Below are positions 8,669 through 18,361 of a DNA stretch of 64,000 nucleotides, in pieces. Numbering within the stretch: position 1 is the first letter of the stretch; each line of letters opens with the position of its first letter. The notes beneath the pieces were generated by a model that ran no database searches, was not told the origin of the DNA, and saw only the letters and a list, made by a program, of their open reading frames with translations. Source of the DNA: Alteromonadaceae bacterium (GTDB lineage Bacteria > Pseudomonadota > Gammaproteobacteria > Enterobacterales > Alteromonadaceae); NCBI GenBank assembly GCA_014872785.1, contig WKFJ01000042.1, forward strand, positions 157,894-221,893. Direction: 5' to 3'. A program made the position numbers and the translations under genes.

Positions 8669-11600
8669 ATGACATTGAAAAAGCTCAGAAGAAACCAACT
8701 TCTAATATCAAAAATTAGCAGTGCAATTGCACTTTCAATGGGCATTGTTGGTTTCGCACAAGGGCAGGTCGTAACTGACGGAACGGTGGGAGACCAACAA
8801 CAGCTTCAAGGACCCAATTTTCGCATTCATGAGAGTTTGGGCAGCCGAGCGGGTAATAACCTTTTTCACAGCTTTAGCACCTTTAATATTTTCTCGGGAG
8901 AAAGTGCGCTTTTCACCGGTAGTGCCGACATTGAAAATGTTATAAGCCGAGTTACCGGTAACGATGCCAGTGTCATCCAAGGCTTGCTTAAAAGTGAAGT
9001 CGGCAATGCTGATTTCTTTTTTATCAATCCTAATGGCGTCATCTTTGGAGAAGGTGCCAAAGTCGATGTACCCGCCGCATTTCATGTCAGTACCGCACAA
9101 ACCTTGATATTCAATGATGGTAGCCAATTTAGCAGCGACTTAGACCAGTCTAGTAGCCTATCTGTGGCGCCCCCCGAAAGCTTTGGCTTTGTTGGCGCAA
9201 GCTTAGGCAAAATCGTTTTCGAAAATAGTAATATTAAGCTGGATACCGGTGGAACCAGCTCGTTTAGCGCATCTGATATTGAAATCAAAAGCAGTGAAGT
9301 AAAACACGATGGCGGCAAAGTGTCATTTGTCGCAGTAGGCTCGGACGATGCAACATTGTCAGTTAGACAGGAGCTCTATACCGGCAACGGCAGCATAGAA
9401 ATCAAAAATAGCGACATTAAAGTCGAAGGTGAGGGCGAAAACGAACTCCAAATTTTGAGCAAAGACGTTGAAATCAAAGACAGCTTCCTATCTGTTGTGA
9501 ATGATGGTGCTGACGATAACGAATCCGGGTTACACGTAAACGCCGACAAAATCGAAATAAAAGACAGTCATGTATCGCTTGCAACCACTGGCGCCGGTAG
9601 TTCCGGCTCTATTAATATTACTGCGAATAGCCTGGAATTAAAAAGCGCTAGCGACGGTACTGGTACGCGCCTTTCAATTGAATCTCGCTCTGATTCGGGA
9701 CAAGCAGGTGATATCAATTTAACGATAAACAACGAATTAACGCTCGGTAGCAATACTGAGGTAATCAATCAGGTGCGTTTCGGTGGCCAAGGTGGTGATA
9801 TCAATATCACCGCAGGTAGTCTTTCAATAGACACTGGTACCTCAGCTGCCTCGTCTAGCCTTTCTACCTTTACCGACGGAGACGGCGATGCAGGAGATAT
9901 TGTCCTCAATATAAATGGGGCGATTGAACTGATAGGTAATGCACAAATTAACGCCAGTACACTGGGTAACGGTGATGCTGGTGATGTCGTTATTAACGCC
10001 AATTCCATGCTGATTGAAGAAAATGAGAACACCAGAGACATCGAAGAACTCGTCGGTATCCAGAGCCTAAGTGGACTGCAAACAGAAATAGCTAATGCTC
10101 CGCAGGGCAATTCTGGCTCTATCACTATTAACCTAGCCGAAGATCTGACCTTATTAAATGGCGGGCAGATAGTATCAATTACCGTTGGCGATGGTAACTC
10201 AGGCGATATTATCATCAACGCCCAAAATCTGGTTCTGGACAGCGGCGAAGAACGCGAGCGCAATGTCATTGGCAGCAATACACTAGGCCCCACTGCTTCG
10301 GGTGATGCAGGCGACATTTATATAAATGTTAGCGAAGACTTTGAGATGTTTGGCAACACGTTTGTTACCACGGGTTCGGTTAGTGAAGGCAATGCGGGTA
10401 ATATGCAAATTCGCGCCGGTAACCTACTCATGCTGGGTAATGGCGGTCGTTCAGCAGCAGGCATTAATAGTTCTACCGAAGGCCCCTTTTCAAGTGGTAA
10501 CGCAGGTTCAATAGATATCCGGGTATCAGGTCAACTGGTCATGCAAGCAGGTGCTAACATCACCTCCGACACCTCCAACAATGGTGACGCTGGTGACGTC
10601 TATATCGAAGCGGCCAGTATTTCTATGTCGGCAGATCCAGACTTAGAAGATACCGGCATTAGTAGCAGTTCAACCATGCTTGACCCAGAAGACATTGTGG
10701 AGTTCATCTTTGACAATATTGCAAACGAAGCTGCGTCTGGCGTTAGCTTTGAAGAAGTTGCACAGTTTGTTGCTGCTATTTTTACCGCTCAAATCGACCT
10801 GATTGACCCAGAAGCGATTGTTGAATTTGTGAACAATCAATTCGACGGTACACCACCCCAAGACTTAGATATCAATGAAGTAGCCTCTTATATCAGCAAC
10901 GCACTAACTAGTGGCAATGCAGGGGATGTTACCCTAAAAGTGGCTGGGGATATCATAATGCAGGGTGATGTTGGCATTGCCACCGAAGGCGAGAGCAGAG
11001 GTAATGCCGGCAATATCGTGATCGAAGCTGACTCACTTATTATGCGTGGTGGCGAATTGGAGAGTAAAGCCGAAGGCGAGTTTCTCAGCGCCGGCACGGC
11101 AGGTGATATTAGTATTCAGTTGTCTGGCAAACTCGACATGACTGATGGCGCGCAAATCGCTTCTAATTCAATAAATGGCCTAGATGCAGGCGACGTATCT
11201 ATTAGCGCCAACGAAATTGAGATGCAGGGCTTCGGACGCAGTGGTGAGTTTTCAGAAATCACTAGCTCGGCGGCTCTGACACAAGGCAATGCGGGTAATA
11301 TTTCCCTTACCGTAACCGGCGACATAAAGATGACCGACGGCGCCAATATTGTCTCAGACAGCATCTACGCTGGTCAGGCCGGCATTATCAATATTAGCGC
11401 GAATAATCTCGAGCTCAATGGTAATGGCCTGCCAACTCGCATATCCAGCACATCAATAAATGCCGAAGGTGATGCGGGCAACATAAATATTAAAGTGGCA
11501 GGTGATTTATCACTTATCAATGGCGGCCAAATCACATCAAGCACACTCGCTTCAGCAGGCAACGCAGGTACAGTTAATATTGCTACCAATAGTTTGTACA

Positions 11601-12883
11601 TCGACGGACAAGGCAACGATTCACTTAGCGCCTATTTACGTTATCTGGAATTACAACTTGCAGATGAGTTCGACGAGTTACCCGACGAATTCGAGGTGCT
11701 GCCGGAAGACGAAGGAGAACTGCTACTCCTAAGTTCATTTATAGACGTGCAACGAACGGGGTTACTGACTACAGGAATTGAGAGTAGTTCTAGCTATGAC
11801 GCGCTCGGTGATGCTGGGGTCATTAATATCACGGCGAACGATATCCAAATCAAGGACAGTGGCGTCATCAATACCAGCTCTGATACAACGGGTAATGCTG
11901 GCAATATTTCAATTCTTACCGAACGTCTTGATATCAATGAGAACCAAGAGTCACTTTCCGTTCAGCGAGCGGGCATATACAGTAGCGTAGGTTCAACTGG
12001 CAGTGGTTCTGTGGGCACAATTTACATTGAGGCAACTGATCAAATTAAACTGCAAGAAGGGATTATCACTATAGATTCTCAGGCGAGAAACACCGCTGGA
12101 GATACGGTCGGTAACATCACCATCAAAGCCAAAGATTTACTCGTGCTAAATGGGGCTGAAATCAGTTCACAAAGCAAAGGGGCTACGGCGGCGAGCAACA
12201 TTGAGCTAGACGCCACCGGCACGTTTCAACTTATTGGCGCACAAATTAGCACATCCGCTGAAGATGCGGATGCCGGTTTTATTTCACTTAATGCCGACGA
12301 AATTTTCATTACCCGTAGTGTAATGACTACCTCGGTATCCGGTGACGGCAATGGCGGAAATATCGATATTGGTTCGCGATTTATCGTGTTAGATACAGGT
12401 TTTATTCAAGGCAACACCGGTGGAGACAACTTCAGTGGCGGTAACATCAATATTGGTAGTTTTTATCTCATCGTCGAAAATCAAAACTTAATCGCGAACA
12501 ATGATACCCGCCAAGTGTTCTCTCCAGATTCAGGTAACAGTGTAATTCAAGCGGCAGCACCTGATGGCGTGAGTGGAAATATCAACATTGGCGCGCTCGA
12601 ATTCGATTTAAGTGGGGAACTGGCCGTGTTTAATACGGAATTACTTAACCTTAATCCACTGCAAAACAATCCTTGCCAAACTTCTAGTAGCAGTTCTTTA
12701 GGCTTATCTGGTAAAGGAGGCGAACCACTAAGAGCAAAATCATTGGATGCTTTGCTGCTAGATGAAAATCAAATTAAGCTTCGCTTAATTGACAATACCC
12801 TGTCTAATGAAAACGGTGCCAACAATAACCTACCACCGCTCGATACCTGCTTTACTCAGAAAGGAACACATAATGTTCTGTAA
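8669..12883 (+). CDS. Two-partner secretion exoprotein (filamentous haemagglutinin N-terminal domain, TpsA)
   Basis: 1404 residues. A Sec signal (~1-33, ending GFAQGQ) leads into the TPS/haemagglutination-activity domain (~35-185) with NLFHSFSTFNI, VISRVTG and the hallmark NPNGVIFG. The remainder is a predicted right-handed beta-helix built from about 20 imperfect repeats with cores such as GNAGDI, GDAGDV and GNAGNI, each followed by a short beta-strand. I see only two Cys, both near the end (C1336 and C1394). This recalls the C-terminal disulfide anchor of HMW1-type adhesins. It overlaps tpsB by 11 bp. The likely role is surface adhesion or biofilm; the partner ligand is unknown. Confidence 0.9.
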   Translation: MTLKKLRRNQLLISKISSAIALSMGIVGFAQGQVVTDGTVGDQQQLQGPNFRIHESLGSRAGNNLFHSFSTFNIFSGESALFTGSADIENVISRVTGNDASVIQGLLKSEVGNADFFFINPNGVIFGEGAKVDVPAAFHVSTAQTLIFNDGSQFSSDLDQSSSLSVAPPESFGFVGASLGKIVFENSNIKLDTGGTSSFSASDIEIKSSEVKHDGGKVSFVAVGSDDATLSVRQELYTGNGSIEIKNSDIKVEGEGENELQILSKDVEIKDSFLSVVNDGADDNESGLHVNADKIEIKDSHVSLATTGAGSSGSINITANSLELKSASDGTGTRLSIESRSDSGQAGDINLTINNELTLGSNTEVINQVRFGGQGGDINITAGSLSIDTGTSAASSSLSTFTDGDGDAGDIVLNINGAIELIGNAQINASTLGNGDAGDVVINANSMLIEENENTRDIEELVGIQSLSGLQTEIANAPQGNSGSITINLAEDLTLLNGGQIVSITVGDGNSGDIIINAQNLVLDSGEERERNVIGSNTLGPTASGDAGDIYINVSEDFEMFGNTFVTTGSVSEGNAGNMQIRAGNLLMLGNGGRSAAGINSSTEGPFSSGNAGSIDIRVSGQLVMQAGANITSDTSNNGDAGDVYIEAASISMSADPDLEDTGISSSSTMLDPEDIVEFIFDNIANEAASGVSFEEVAQFVAAIFTAQIDLIDPEAIVEFVNNQFDGTPPQDLDINEVASYISNALTSGNAGDVTLKVAGDIIMQGDVGIATEGESRGNAGNIVIEADSLIMRGGELESKAEGEFLSAGTAGDISIQLSGKLDMTDGAQIASNSINGLDAGDVSISANEIEMQGFGRSGEFSEITSSAALTQGNAGNISLTVTGDIKMTDGANIVSDSIYAGQAGIINISANNLELNGNGLPTRISSTSINAEGDAGNINIKVAGDLSLINGGQITSSTLASAGNAGTVNIATNSLYIDGQGNDSLSAYLRYLELQLADEFDELPDEFEVLPEDEGELLLLSSFIDVQRTGLLTTGIESSSSYDALGDAGVINITANDIQIKDSGVINTSSDTTGNAGNISILTERLDINENQESLSVQRAGIYSSVGSTGSGSVGTIYIEATDQIKLQEGIITIDSQARNTAGDTVGNITIKAKDLLVLNGAEISSQSKGATAASNIELDATGTFQLIGAQISTSAEDADAGFISLNADEIFITRSVMTTSVSGDGNGGNIDIGSRFIVLDTGFIQGNTGGDNFSGGNINIGSFYLIVENQNLIANNDTRQVFSPDSGNSVIQAAAPDGVSGNINIGALEFDLSGELAVFNTELLNLNPLQNNPCQTSSSSSLGLSGKGGEPLRAKSLDALLLDENQIKLRLIDNTLSNENGANNNLPPLDTCFTQKGTHNVL

Positions 12884-14561
12884 GGCGGTGCTGCGTTCCA
12901 CTGTATTTAGCATTTGTTTTGTTTGGTCGTATTCGGCGCATGCGCAAGAAGCTCTGCAAAGTTTAGAACGCACACGCCCAGCGATTCCAGACTATGTCGA
13001 AACCGAAAAAACTAGCGACTTTGAATTGCCTAAAGCTCGTCCTCCCATTAGTCAAAACAATAATGGCGCTCCGAGTTTTCTGCTACAAGCGATCAAATAC
13101 CAAGGCAATAGTGTTTATAGCGATGCTGAACTAAATCAAGTTGTACAAGACAAACTGCAACAGCAGGTGACGTTGGGCGATCTAGAGGAACTTCGCCTTC
13201 GAATAACGAATTTGTACATTAAAAATGGCTACATTAATTCTGGTGCCGTCTTACCTGAACAATCTATTCGCGATGGCATTGTTACCATTGAAATTGTCGA
13301 AGGTAAATTAACTGAAATTGAGCTCAGCGGTAATCTAGGTTTATCTGATGATTACATCATTTCACGATTAGTTACGGATCCAAACGCCGTATTTAACCTG
13401 CCGGCTTTCCAAGAGGAATCCCAGCTATTACTCAGTGACCCGCTAATAAATAAACTAAACGGCCAATTTGTACCCAGTGAGCACTTGGGGCAAAGTAAAT
13501 TAAAACTGCAGGTAGAAAGGGCTAAGAGCCATAGTGTAGATTTTCAGACCGATAACTATGGCTCCGCCAGTAGCGGCGAAACCCAGGGTTCACTCTCTTT
13601 GCAAACCCTTAATTTGAGTGGTGCCGGCGATAGTCTATATCTGAAACTAAGAAAGCGCGAAGGCGCTATAGGTGCCGAACTCGATTATGCGCGCCCATTA
13701 AATAGTAGTACTAGCAATATTGGCGTGCGACTTGGGTACAATGATACCGAGGTCATTGCTGAGCAGTTACAAAGCCTAGATATTCAAAGTGATTTTAAAA
13801 GTGCTGAGGTCTATATCACCCATCCTTTGATTCGTTCATTGAAACGGCAGTTAACGCTTGGCCTGTCACTGTCCGTTCGAGAAAATCAAGGGGAATTATT
13901 GGATATTCCTTTCTCTTTTGCCGCAGGTGAACAGGACGGTTTTTCAAGAGTGGCGGCCGTCAGGATAGGACTTACTGGCATCATCAGAGACGAGAACCAA
14001 GCCTGGTCTATGTATGCCAGATATAGCCAAGGCCTTGATATGTTTAACCCAACGTTCAACCAAAACGGTTTACCGGACAACAACTTTTCCAGTTTGCTGT
14101 TGCAATTGCAATACGCTCGCCGACTCAACGACGATACCCAGTTATTGCTCAGAACAGATGCACAAATAAGTGACTCCCCCCTTTTGGCATTGGAACAAAT
14201 TGCCATTGGCGGCGCCAGAACAGTGCGAGGTTACCGTGAGAACGAACTAGTGCGCGATACTGGCTACATTGTATCTGCAGAAATAGAAAGCAGTATATGG
14301 GACAACCTAGATTATTCCGGCAGACTCGGAAGCTTGCAGGCTTTTGTTTTCACCGATTACGGTGAGGGTAGTTACAAAAGAAACGTACTCGATAGTGCTA
14401 AACCTTTGCTTTCGGTTGGTGGCGGATTTCGTTGGCAGGGCTGGGACAGAGTCGAAATGGAAGTTATCTACGGCCATGCGATCCGAGAAGCACAAGAAAA
14501 AGCCGATGAAATATTACAAGACCGCGGCATCCACTTGAGGTTAAATTGTGCGTTATTCTAG
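12873..14561 (+). CDS. ShlB/FhaC/HecB-type outer-membrane transporter (TpsB)
   Basis: 562 residues from the ATG at 12873, chosen because AAAGGA precedes it and a signal peptide (CFVWSYSAHAQ) follows at once; the frame is open further upstream within tpsA but without such signals. After the signal, a Pro-rich linker leads to POTRA domains (~60-230, FLLQAIKYQGNSVYSDAEL and YIKNGYINSGAVLPEQ). A 16-strand beta-barrel follows, with the conserved GGARTVRGYRE segment (loop 6 motif RGY) and a terminal Phe. It exports the TpsA protein encoded just upstream. It overlaps the next gene by 14 bp. Confidence 0.93.
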   Translation: MFCKAVLRSTVFSICFVWSYSAHAQEALQSLERTRPAIPDYVETEKTSDFELPKARPPISQNNNGAPSFLLQAIKYQGNSVYSDAELNQVVQDKLQQQVTLGDLEELRLRITNLYIKNGYINSGAVLPEQSIRDGIVTIEIVEGKLTEIELSGNLGLSDDYIISRLVTDPNAVFNLPAFQEESQLLLSDPLINKLNGQFVPSEHLGQSKLKLQVERAKSHSVDFQTDNYGSASSGETQGSLSLQTLNLSGAGDSLYLKLRKREGAIGAELDYARPLNSSTSNIGVRLGYNDTEVIAEQLQSLDIQSDFKSAEVYITHPLIRSLKRQLTLGLSLSVRENQGELLDIPFSFAAGEQDGFSRVAAVRIGLTGIIRDENQAWSMYARYSQGLDMFNPTFNQNGLPDNNFSSLLLQLQYARRLNDDTQLLLRTDAQISDSPLLALEQIAIGGARTVRGYRENELVRDTGYIVSAEIESSIWDNLDYSGRLGSLQAFVFTDYGEGSYKRNVLDSAKPLLSVGGGFRWQGWDRVEMEVIYGHAIREAQEKADEILQDRGIHLRLNCALF

Positions 14562-17502
14562 ACTGTGTACAAGACGACAAGTGTTGCTTGTTAACCGATG
14601 GCTCTGTTGGGTCGCGGCGTATATCCTGGTAGCCCTTTCTCTTACTAGTTTCTCTGTTCATGCTGACGATAATCAAATTAACAAACTTGTCGCTGAAGCT
14701 GAGCAATACAGGCGCTTAGGTTTTGTATTTCAAGCAGAGGCCAAATTAAATCGCGCACTTGCCCTTACCGAGCCAAAAAGTAAGGCACATACTCTCGTTG
14801 CAGGCTTACAAGGCAATTTATTAATTCAAAGGCGTCAGTACGATCAAGCCTATTTGCTGCTAACTAAGACGTTGCAAATAGCCAGTAACAACAAATGGTA
14901 CTTATTAGCTGGAGACCATGCCTATTATTTAGGTAACCTTTCAGTATCGAGAGCTAATGAAACCGCTGCCATAGGTTTTTACGAGCAAGCACTTGATTTT
15001 GCTACCTTGTCTAACGATACGGCCATGACCTTTTCAGCAAGCTTGAACCTCGCTCGTCTATCGCTTCCTAAAATGAATTTCAAGCAGGCATTTGGCTCGT
15101 TAGAGTCACTGGCGAGCATCCTAGGTCAGCGCTATGACACTACTATGGCGATAGCATTAGCAGAACTGGTTGTTGGTCAGTTGCAATACACCACTTCTGA
15201 GGAGCAAGCAAACAAATTAGTTGAGTTTGGGTATGTCATATTAGCCAGATTACAAGCGAGTTTTAGCTCTAACAGTCCGAGACAAAACGCAGAAATACAA
15301 GGGCAATTAGGTAAGCTGTACGGTTTCAAAAAGCGTTATGCTGACGCAACCCAACACCTACAAGCGGCCATTCATTTTGCACAACAAAAAGGTGACAAAG
15401 ACCTGCTGTATCGCTTCGAGTGGGAACTGGCTAACCTTATGCTTGCCCAAAATAATTCGGATTACGCGATTGCTTCTTTACGCCGAGCAGTAAAACATTT
15501 AGAGGCCATAAGACAGGACATTCCCGTACAATATAGTCAGGGCAAATCATCATTTAGAGAGACGCTGGAACCACTTTATACTCAGCTCGCTGATTTGCTA
15601 CTGCAACAAGCAAAATCCGCGTCAGAAGCCCAACAACAGGCGTTTTTACAAGAGGCTCGTGAAACCATTGAGCTAGTTAAAAGATCGGAGTTGGAAGATT
15701 ATTTCGCCAACCGCTGCACATTTGAAAGCGCGAAGGAACAATTGCTGGAAGATCTCGCCACAGATGTCGCTGCCGTTTACCCCATCATGCTCGACGACAG
15801 GCTAGAAATTCTGGTCAGTGTTGGCGCTCGTATTCACCAACATATAGTGCCGGTATCCAAACAGCAACTGTCTGACTATGCCCATCGTACCGCAGCCAGC
15901 TTGCGTTCGTTTGACCCAAACTACGATAAACTTGCTGAGCAATTTTATCAGTGGTTGATCGCGCCCATCGAGAACACACTAACCGAATATCAGATCAACA
16001 CACTGATTTATTTACCAGATGGTGCCTTGCGTCTTGTACCCCTTTCCAGTTTAAGCAGTGGCGGCCGACCGCTTATTTTCGATTATGCTGTTGTCACCTC
16101 GCCAGGGTTAAGTCTATTTGATATCTCTGAAAAACCTAAGCAAGACATGAACGTGCTATTGGCAGGTCTGAGTGAGCCTGGTCCGGTGGTTAGCCATGTT
16201 GGGAAGCGAATTTATTCAGCACTCGATGCTGCTACTGACAAGCAACTACAAAATAGAATTGAGTATGCGCAGCAAGCGAGCTACCTGACCCCGTCCTCGA
16301 AAGCCTCCGAAATTATCAATAATAACCGTCGCAAATTGCGCATCGTGTCCAAAACACCTGTTGAATATGCCCGCTCTAAGACTGCTAGCTCAGATTCAGC
16401 ACTTAACATTGTTAATAAGATTCCTGTTGAAGCCGGATTACGCCGCATGTCCATGCAACGACATCAAAAAAGATTTCAACATCAGTTAGTTGCTGTAAAT
16501 ACAGATAAAAGTACGAATGGGTCACTCAAAATTGTTGCTAAATACACCCCCAATTCATCTGTCACAGATATCACTATGCGAAGACTCTCTATGTCGCGCC
16601 AGAACAAACGTCAGCAAAGAGGCAAATCGGGTAACGAAACAACGGCGCATAAACAACTGAAAATCGTCAACAAACGTCCTGTTTTACTAGCTTCTAGTGA
16701 TAATTTACGAGCTCGCTTTAGATCAGTTGAAAACGTATCTGAACCAAGATCTTTTTCTGAGAAGGGTTCACTTAGGATCAAATCGAAACGGCCAGTTATG
16801 GTAGCAGCGGTTCAGAGTAAGCACTCCAATATTGCCAGCACAGCAACACGAGAAATGGGCTCCACTAAGCTGCGCATTATCAATAAGCAATCCTCTATTT
16901 GGGGGCAAGACGAGCTGACCACGAGACAATTGGATAAATTGAAACAACGACTGCGCCTTCCTGGAGTGACTGAAGAGATTAATCATATCGCTTCGCTATA
17001 CCAGCATACCGCCTTAACTGACGCTAATTTCCAAAAAGCAGAATTCGAATCGGAGATCTTGAACGCGCGCTATGACATAGTACATATCGCCTCACATGGT
17101 GTGTTCGGAGACTCAGCACAAAACAGTTTCATTATGACATTTGACGAGCTGCTCACCATGGAGCAACTTGAAACCCTATTGGTGAATGAGAAGTTTCAAA
17201 AAGCCCCTATTGAATTACTCACACTTAGCGCCTGTCAGACCGCTGAAGGCGACGACAGAGCACCACTTGGCATCAGCGGCATAGCGTTAAGAGCGAAAGT
17301 ACGCAGTGCGCTGGGCGCACTTTGGGCTGTATCTGATGAAGCGACAGTTGAACTAATGAATCGTTTCTATGCAAATTTGCGAACACCAGGAATCAGCAAA
17401 GCTGAAGCACTGCGCCAAGCTCAGGCAAGTATGTTGCAAGAGCCCAAATACCAACATCCATTCTTTTGGTCAGCCTTTGTTCTGATCGGAAACTGGTTAT
17501 AA
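14548..17502 (+). CDS. Exported TPR-CHAT domain (caspase-like) protein with internal repeat insertion
   Basis: 984 residues from GTG 14548; GAGG lies 7 nt upstream. An N-terminal signal/anchor (~18-40, ending SVHA) implies export to the periplasm. Residues ~50-370 are TPR-like helical repeats. The CHAT domain runs from ~400 to the end, with the predicted catalytic dyad H850 (VHIASHG) and C896 (LSACQTAEGD) and the typical GISGIALRAKVRSALGALW and FWSAFVLIGNW end. Between the CHAT N-terminal half and the dyad, residues ~545-785 hold six copies of a basic motif like LKIVNKRPV that the family does not normally have. Translational overlap with tpsB suggests it acts on or with the exoprotein, for example in processing. 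Confidence 0.88.
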   Translation: MRYSRLCTRRQVLLVNRWLCWVAAYILVALSLTSFSVHADDNQINKLVAEAEQYRRLGFVFQAEAKLNRALALTEPKSKAHTLVAGLQGNLLIQRRQYDQAYLLLTKTLQIASNNKWYLLAGDHAYYLGNLSVSRANETAAIGFYEQALDFATLSNDTAMTFSASLNLARLSLPKMNFKQAFGSLESLASILGQRYDTTMAIALAELVVGQLQYTTSEEQANKLVEFGYVILARLQASFSSNSPRQNAEIQGQLGKLYGFKKRYADATQHLQAAIHFAQQKGDKDLLYRFEWELANLMLAQNNSDYAIASLRRAVKHLEAIRQDIPVQYSQGKSSFRETLEPLYTQLADLLLQQAKSASEAQQQAFLQEARETIELVKRSELEDYFANRCTFESAKEQLLEDLATDVAAVYPIMLDDRLEILVSVGARIHQHIVPVSKQQLSDYAHRTAASLRSFDPNYDKLAEQFYQWLIAPIENTLTEYQINTLIYLPDGALRLVPLSSLSSGGRPLIFDYAVVTSPGLSLFDISEKPKQDMNVLLAGLSEPGPVVSHVGKRIYSALDAATDKQLQNRIEYAQQASYLTPSSKASEIINNNRRKLRIVSKTPVEYARSKTASSDSALNIVNKIPVEAGLRRMSMQRHQKRFQHQLVAVNTDKSTNGSLKIVAKYTPNSSVTDITMRRLSMSRQNKRQQRGKSGNETTAHKQLKIVNKRPVLLASSDNLRARFRSVENVSEPRSFSEKGSLRIKSKRPVMVAAVQSKHSNIASTATREMGSTKLRIINKQSSIWGQDELTTRQLDKLKQRLRLPGVTEEINHIASLYQHTALTDANFQKAEFESEILNARYDIVHIASHGVFGDSAQNSFIMTFDELLTMEQLETLLVNEKFQKAPIELLTLSACQTAEGDDRAPLGISGIALRAKVRSALGALWAVSDEATVELMNRFYANLRTPGISKAEALRQAQASMLQEPKYQHPFFWSAFVLIGNWL
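16336..16893 (+). repeat. Six imperfect protein-level repeats inside the CHAT gene
   Basis: The motif L-[KRN]-I-[VIK]-[NSA]-K-x-P-V starts at residues 597, 619, 660, 704, 742 and 775 (spacings 22, 41, 44, 38, 33; the last copies are degenerate). Copies two and three are each followed by a second conserved piece, LRRMSMQR and MRRLSMSR. The insert is rich in Lys, Arg, Ser and Asn and looks disordered between motifs. Confidence 0.75.
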
Positions 17503-17536
17503 TTTTTCAACCTTGTTGCATTTAGGAGGTTAGAAC

Positions 17537-18313
17537 ATGAACACGGCAAAACACAGAGTTGCGCGTTCACTAGTGAAATATTTAGCTCAACTTAGCTTGG
17601 TCGGTGCGGCTACCATGTCGATGACTTGGAGTGCCCTGGCTTCGGCGGAACAAACGTTAACCATTGTACCTGAACGCAGCAAGGGACTAGTAAATGTTGC
17701 TCAGTCGAACAAGTTGGAAGCTAACGCCAGCGTCACCATGCAAGCTAAAGGTCGTTTGTGGGCAGTACAACAAGGTGCCGAATCCGATTACAACGTTATT
17801 TGTATGAATCAATCCACAAGTAGTCTAGAGGTGATTAACAGCAATGCCGAAATGCCTTGGCTTGCCCCAAATAGTAGTCACTCGTGTGGTAGACCAAAAT
17901 CAAACGTCTATTCTTGTCATGATAGCAATGCCAAACCAGCTCTTATTTGTAGAACCCAGCAAGTCGCTAAAACAACCAGTGGCGGCGGTATAACTGATAT
18001 GACTGCGGTGGCACTTCGGTCTGTTGATATGTCTGACGACACCTTTTTTAGAATCGCCGATCAGATTATGGCGGAGCACCAAATTCACTTTGATTTGTGC
18101 TCCGATCTTCACGGAGAACATGAGAGGGGCGGCATTGCCTTCACCATACAAGCCGAAGGCGACATTAATAACATCGAAATCATCACAGATGGTGAACTCG
18201 CAACACCAAGTGAGTCAAAAGCTTATGCGCAATGCGTGGCGCAAGCGATAGAACTTTGGCAATTCCCGTCTCTAGATTACATCTATGAGATGGAATACTC
18301 CTTCGCGAACTAA
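17537..18313 (+). CDS. Small exported protein with AgmX/TonB-C-like C-terminal domain
   Basis: 258 residues behind a very strong ribosome site (AGGAGG). A Sec signal (~15-38, MSMTWSALASA) is followed by ~100 residues with several Cys (near NVICMNQ, SSHSCGR, YSCHDS, ALICRTQQ) that could form disulfides in the periplasm. The C-terminal ~70 residues (GIAFTIQAEGDINNIEI, AYAQCVAQAIELWQFP) resemble the AgmX/PglI or TonB C-terminal fold. It starts 34 bp after the CHAT gene and is the last gene of the two-partner secretion operon. It could be a periplasmic partner of the CHAT protein or of secretion. No named function is recognised. Confidence 0.65.
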   Translation: MNTAKHRVARSLVKYLAQLSLVGAATMSMTWSALASAEQTLTIVPERSKGLVNVAQSNKLEANASVTMQAKGRLWAVQQGAESDYNVICMNQSTSSLEVINSNAEMPWLAPNSSHSCGRPKSNVYSCHDSNAKPALICRTQQVAKTTSGGGITDMTAVALRSVDMSDDTFFRIADQIMAEHQIHFDLCSDLHGEHERGGIAFTIQAEGDINNIEIITDGELATPSESKAYAQCVAQAIELWQFPSLDYIYEMEYSFAN

Positions 18314-18322
18314 GATGGCCAT

Positions 18323-18361
18323 AGAAATCGCCTTTTCATATTAGCTGAATTGGCGATTTCT
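18323..18361. terminator. Inverted repeat at operon end
   Basis: Perfect 10-bp arms AGAAATCGCC (18323-18332) and GGCGATTTCT (18352-18361) with a 19-nt loop, 10 bp after the last gene of the secretion operon. It covers the stop of the opposing small membrane gene. There is no good T-run, so termination is only probable. Confidence 0.5.

Noticed and set aside
8735..10317. Long minus-strand open frames inside the tpsA gene (for example 8735-9127 and 9769-10317).
   Set aside because: They are antisense to a well-supported exoprotein gene; low-complexity Ser/Pro/Leu translations reflect the repeat coding bias, and no ribosome sites or motifs support them.
9600..12400. Periodic repeats in tpsA that could look like a CRISPR or tandem DNA array.
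   Set aside because: The repeats are imperfect at DNA level and conserved as protein (GNAGDI-type), with no constant spacer length; they are beta-helix coils.
12789..12872. Upstream extension of the tpsB frame into tpsA.
   Set aside because: The ATG at 12873 has a ribosome site and starts a signal peptide; the extension has neither.
14548..17502. CHAT protein as part of a type III-E CRISPR (Craspase) or gasdermin defence system.
   Set aside because: No gRAMP, Cas, CRISPR array or gasdermin-like gene is nearby, and the protein has a signal peptide; the context is secretion.
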